Assembly (NCBI GenBank): GCA_023426425.1
Contig: JAFAAT010000163.1
Span: 1 to 7,490, forward strand
Source of the DNA: Bacteroidota bacterium
GTDB lineage: Bacteria > Bacteroidota > Bacteroidia > Chitinophagales > Chitinophagaceae
Reading direction: 5' to 3'
Length of the DNA: 7,490 bases
Below, piece after piece: positions 5,323 through 7,490 of this stretch. The notes under the pieces are model-generated. The model saw nothing but the letters and a program-made list of their open reading frames with translations, did no database searches and had not been told where the DNA came from. The stretch's first letter is position 1; every line of letters begins with the position of its first letter. Position numbers and translations under genes: made by a program.

Positions 5323-6801
5323 ATGAGCTTCGACATCGATAATATTCTACTTGTTGGTTCAATTCTACTGATCATCAGCATCTTCGCAGGCAAGACCACG
5401 TACCGGTTTGGTGTGCCTACCCTCCTGTTGTTTCTGCTTATTGGCATGTTGGCGGGCACTGAAGGCATCGGAGGTGTGGAATTTGCAGACCCGCAGCTTG
5501 CACAGTTTATAGGAATTGTAGCGCTAAACTTTATTCTTTTTTCCGGAGGGTTCGACACCAAATGGAATGCGATCAAACCCATTCTGGCACAAGGCGCCAC
5601 CCTCTCAATAGTTGGTGTCTTACTCACTGCGATCACCCTTGGCGGCTTCATATACTACATAACGGATTTCACCATTTACGAGGCTCTGCTACTCGGTTCC
5701 ATCGTCTCTTCAACGGATGCCGCAGCCGTATTTTCCATCCTTCGCTCCAGAAGCCTGGCTTTGAAGCCCCACCTGCGACCCACACTTGAGTTGGAAAGCG
5801 GGAGTAATGACCCTATGGCCTATGTACTCACCATAGCCTTCACCAGCCTCGTAATCAACCAGGATCAGTCCATTCAGAGTCTAATCCCAATGCTCTTACA
5901 GCAAATTATACTAGGCACCATACTCGGCCTGGTGATGGGCAGGATCAGCAGGTATATCATCAATGAGATTAAACTGGACTACGAAGGATTATATCCTGTG
6001 CTGGTTGTAGCGTTGATGTTTGCAACCTACTCACTCACAGCCTATTTGAATGGTAACGGATTCCTTGCTGTCTACCTTTCGGCATTGTACCTGGGAAATG
6101 TACAACTCATCCACAGGAATACACTCATGCGTTTCTTCGATGGTCAGGCGTGGCTAATGCAGATCATCCTGTTTCTGACGCTCGGTCTTTTGGTCTTCCC
6201 CAGTCAGATCCTGCCTATTGTCGGAATTGGAATTGCCATTGCAGCTTTTCTGATATTGATTGCGCGACCAGTTGTCGTATTCCTGACAATGATTCCGTTC
6301 AGGATCGGTTGGCGCAAGAAAATGCTGATTTCCTGGGTGGGCTTACGCGGTGCCGTGCCGATCGTCTTCGCCACCTTTCCACTCCTGGCCGGCATTGAAC
6401 GTGCTCCGGATATTTTCAATATTGTCTTCTTTATTTCCTTGCTTTCTGTGGTTATACAGGGCACCACGGTGCCACTCGCCGCGAAACTGCTGGGAGTGGC
6501 AGAAAAAGGTGATTCAGAAAAGACGTCAAAGGTTGAACTGGAACTTACGGATGGTATCAGCTCAGAGATGATGGAAGTGGAGCTTCCAGGTGGTAATCCG
6601 TTTGTAGGTAAAAAAGTGATGGACCTCGGGTTTCCCAGGAATGCCATCATAACGATGGTCGTTCGCAACGGCCAGTATTTAGTCCCTCGTGGATCAACTA
6701 TCCTGAACGAAAATGATAAGCTTGTGATACTTGCAGAGGATGCATCCCAGTTCCCGGCGCTGCTAAGACTGTTGAATATACATACCAGCGGGAATGAATA
6801 A
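5323..6801 (+). CDS. nhaP2: K+(Na+)/H+ antiporter, NhaP2/CvrA type, with C-terminal TrkA-C domain
   Basis: This is an inner-membrane CPA1-family antiporter that would exchange cytoplasmic K+ or Na+ for protons, supporting pH and volume homeostasis. The protein is 492 residues. About 12-13 hydrophobic segments fill residues 5-395. Key motifs are SSTDAAAVFSIL (129-140), the ESGSNDPMAY segment (158-167) with the ion-binding Asn162-Asp163 pair, and SWVGLRGAVPIVFA (337-350) with the conserved Arg342. A charged linker (about 396-411) leads to a TrkA-C (RCK-C) domain (about 412-486), with MMEVELPGGNPFVGKKVMDL and a closing DKLVILAED. RCK-C domains usually bind regulatory ligands and gate transport. 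E. coli CvrA is about 578 residues with a further C-terminal domain; this one ends after TrkA-C, a common shorter form. The ATG at 5323 gives a short N-terminus before the first helix; no strong Shine-Dalgarno site is seen. Substrate choice between K+ and Na+ cannot be read from sequence. Confidence 0.93.
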   Translation: MSFDIDNILLVGSILLIISIFAGKTTYRFGVPTLLLFLLIGMLAGTEGIGGVEFADPQLAQFIGIVALNFILFSGGFDTKWNAIKPILAQGATLSIVGVLLTAITLGGFIYYITDFTIYEALLLGSIVSSTDAAAVFSILRSRSLALKPHLRPTLELESGSNDPMAYVLTIAFTSLVINQDQSIQSLIPMLLQQIILGTILGLVMGRISRYIINEIKLDYEGLYPVLVVALMFATYSLTAYLNGNGFLAVYLSALYLGNVQLIHRNTLMRFFDGQAWLMQIILFLTLGLLVFPSQILPIVGIGIAIAAFLILIARPVVVFLTMIPFRIGWRKKMLISWVGLRGAVPIVFATFPLLAGIERAPDIFNIVFFISLLSVVIQGTTVPLAAKLLGVAEKGDSEKTSKVELELTDGISSEMMEVELPGGNPFVGKKVMDLGFPRNAIITMVVRNGQYLVPRGSTILNENDKLVILAEDASQFPALLRLLNIHTSGNE

Positions 6802-6869
6802 GTATTAATCAGTAATCACTGTACCTTAAGTCTGGCATAATGTTTTAGCCTGATTCTCAAACTGCCATC

Positions 6870-7154
6870 ATGCCTCATAAACTTTTCGCCATCCGCTACA
6901 ACGATCGTGACTGTCTGCTCCACCTGAAATATGATGAACAAAGAATGGTCATTACCTTTTTAAGCAAGGAGATGGCAAAAGACATGGGGGTTGAACGTTT
7001 TGAAGTAAGCAGCAAAGGCGAATTACTAACCCCTGCCATAGCTAAAACAGATAAGATTGACCTTGAGGCGCTGAAGGAGCTTTACACCAGCCTCGTTGCA
7101 GCAAATAACAACAGGACTATCAGGAACTACGATGAACGGGTATCCGCTGCCTGA
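6870..7154 (+). CDS. Hypothetical protein, 94 residues
   Basis: I do not recognise this family. The protein is soluble, with no signal peptide or membrane helix. The first half (about 3-50) alternates hydrophobic and polar residues like a small beta sheet (KLFAIRYNDRDCLLHLKYD, then MVITFLS). A probable helix follows at about 62-78 (DKIDLEALKELYTSLVAAN), and the tail is polar. Codon use resembles the neighbours and the composition is protein-like, so I take it as real. The ATG at 6870 is the only sensible start. It follows the antiporter by 68 bases with no terminator between, so it may be co-transcribed with it. The spacer has no convincing promoter: TACCTTAA at about 6822 and TAATGTTT at about 6838 are both poor matches. 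Its stop lies two bases from the stop of the convergent minus-strand gene. Confidence 0.72.
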   Translation: MPHKLFAIRYNDRDCLLHLKYDEQRMVITFLSKEMAKDMGVERFEVSSKGELLTPAIAKTDKIDLEALKELYTSLVAANNNRTIRNYDERVSAA

Positions 7155-7156
7155 CT

Positions 7157-7387
7157 TCAGCAATCACTGAATATACGCAATTGTGCAGGATTTGGCATTT
7201 CATACATGCTCATTTGACTGAGGATTAATTCCCGCGCCTCCTGTTCTGAAGCAGCTCTGACTATTGCGAATATTAAACGTCCGTTATCCTGCTCGATGTA
7301 AATACTCCCGTCGAAATGGATCCCCCCTTCCGCTTGCCGGATAGAGAGGATCTGATTTCCGAGGAATGATGCTTTGAATATGGGCAT
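7157..7387 (-). CDS. Hypothetical protein, 76 residues
   Basis: I do not recognise this family. The protein is soluble, with no signal peptide or membrane helix. It looks like a small alpha/beta fold. Strands are likely at about 2-18 (PIFKASFLGNQILSIRQ), 22-32 and 37-45 (RLIFAIVRA). A helix starting SEQEARELILSQMSMYE (about 47-63) follows, and the protein ends in FSDC. The V-R-A-A-S-E-Q-E-A-R pattern is typical of real small proteins in which a strand leads to a surface helix. The minus-strand frame stays open beyond the ATG at 7387 to the window edge, but that extension is rich in Arg and Cys and not protein-like, so I keep 7387. A TATATTCG just upstream on the minus strand (about 7405-7412) is a one-mismatch -7 box and supports this start. 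It converges with the 94-residue gene. Confidence 0.7.
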   Translation of the reverse strand: MPIFKASFLGNQILSIRQAEGGIHFDGSIYIEQDNGRLIFAIVRAASEQEARELILSQMSMYEMPNPAQLRIFSDC

Positions 7388-7490
7388 TGGCCGTACCTTG
7401 AAGACGAATATACGATAAACATCGACGCAAATCCGGTAGAGCCTGCCGCTTTTTTGTGAGACCCTGTACCTGGAAAAGCAGCAGGCGAAT
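7388..7490. other. Non-coding stretch to window edge
   Basis: This 103-base stretch lies upstream of the minus-strand 76-residue gene. It contains a one-mismatch -7 box for that gene (TATATTCG on the minus strand, about 7405-7412). The rest shows no hairpin, repeat or confident start codon. It may hold the promoter region of a gene that begins to the right of the window. Confidence 0.4.

Noticed and set aside
6204..6668. A 154-codon minus-strand open frame inside the antiporter gene
   Set aside because: It lies opposite conserved membrane helices and the TrkA-C domain of the antiporter; it is an antisense shadow.
7388..7490. Extension of the 76-residue minus-strand protein beyond its ATG to the window edge
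   Set aside because: The frame is open, but the added residues are Arg/Cys-rich and not protein-like, and a promoter-like box lies in the same stretch.

Overview
The window looks like a chromosomal segment of a Bacteroidota bacterium, probably of the Chitinophagaceae/Sphingobacteriia type. Four things point there. A perfect TAnnTTTG -7 box lies just upstream of lepA, with weaker ones elsewhere. Classical Shine-Dalgarno sites are missing or weak. A small lipoprotein gene sits next to a YtxH-domain gene. An outer-membrane-type lipoprotein carries an Asp-Asp pair just after its lipidated cysteine. Taxonomy is inferred from these signals and protein flavour, not from a database search.

Layout. 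(1) Positions 1-1005 hold the 3' part of hutU (urocanate hydratase, histidine degradation), cut by the left edge. (2) Positions 1006-1351 contain no intact gene. They hold a strong inverted repeat after hutU, a 44-codon open stretch that may be a gene remnant, a 7-bp tandem repeat and a promoter-like site for ispF. (3) ispF (1352-1831, isoprenoid MEP pathway) is followed by a six-copy 11-bp tandem repeat. (4) On the minus strand, a small lipoprotein gene (2567-2400) and a YtxH-domain gene (2368-2033) form a likely two-gene unit convergent with ispF. (5) lepA (2712-4508, elongation factor 4) is divergent from that pair and ends at a strong terminator hairpin. That hairpin runs almost into the ATG of a secreted lipoprotein with a predicted concanavalin-like fold (4584-5213). 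(6) After a second clear terminator comes an NhaP2/CvrA-type cation/proton antiporter with a C-terminal TrkA-C domain (5323-6801). (7) Two small unrecognised proteins (6870-7154 plus, 7387-7157 minus) converge, with only two bases between their stop codons.

How the genes work together. Most are unrelated housekeeping or envelope genes, each with its own transcription signals: histidine catabolism, isoprenoid precursors, translation and ion homeostasis. No defence system, mobile element, CRISPR array or biosynthetic cluster is visible. The most unusual content is non-coding: two short tandem repeats of different period (7 and 11 bp) on either side of ispF, and the terminator placed against the lipoprotein start codon, which suggests readthrough-dependent or attenuated expression.
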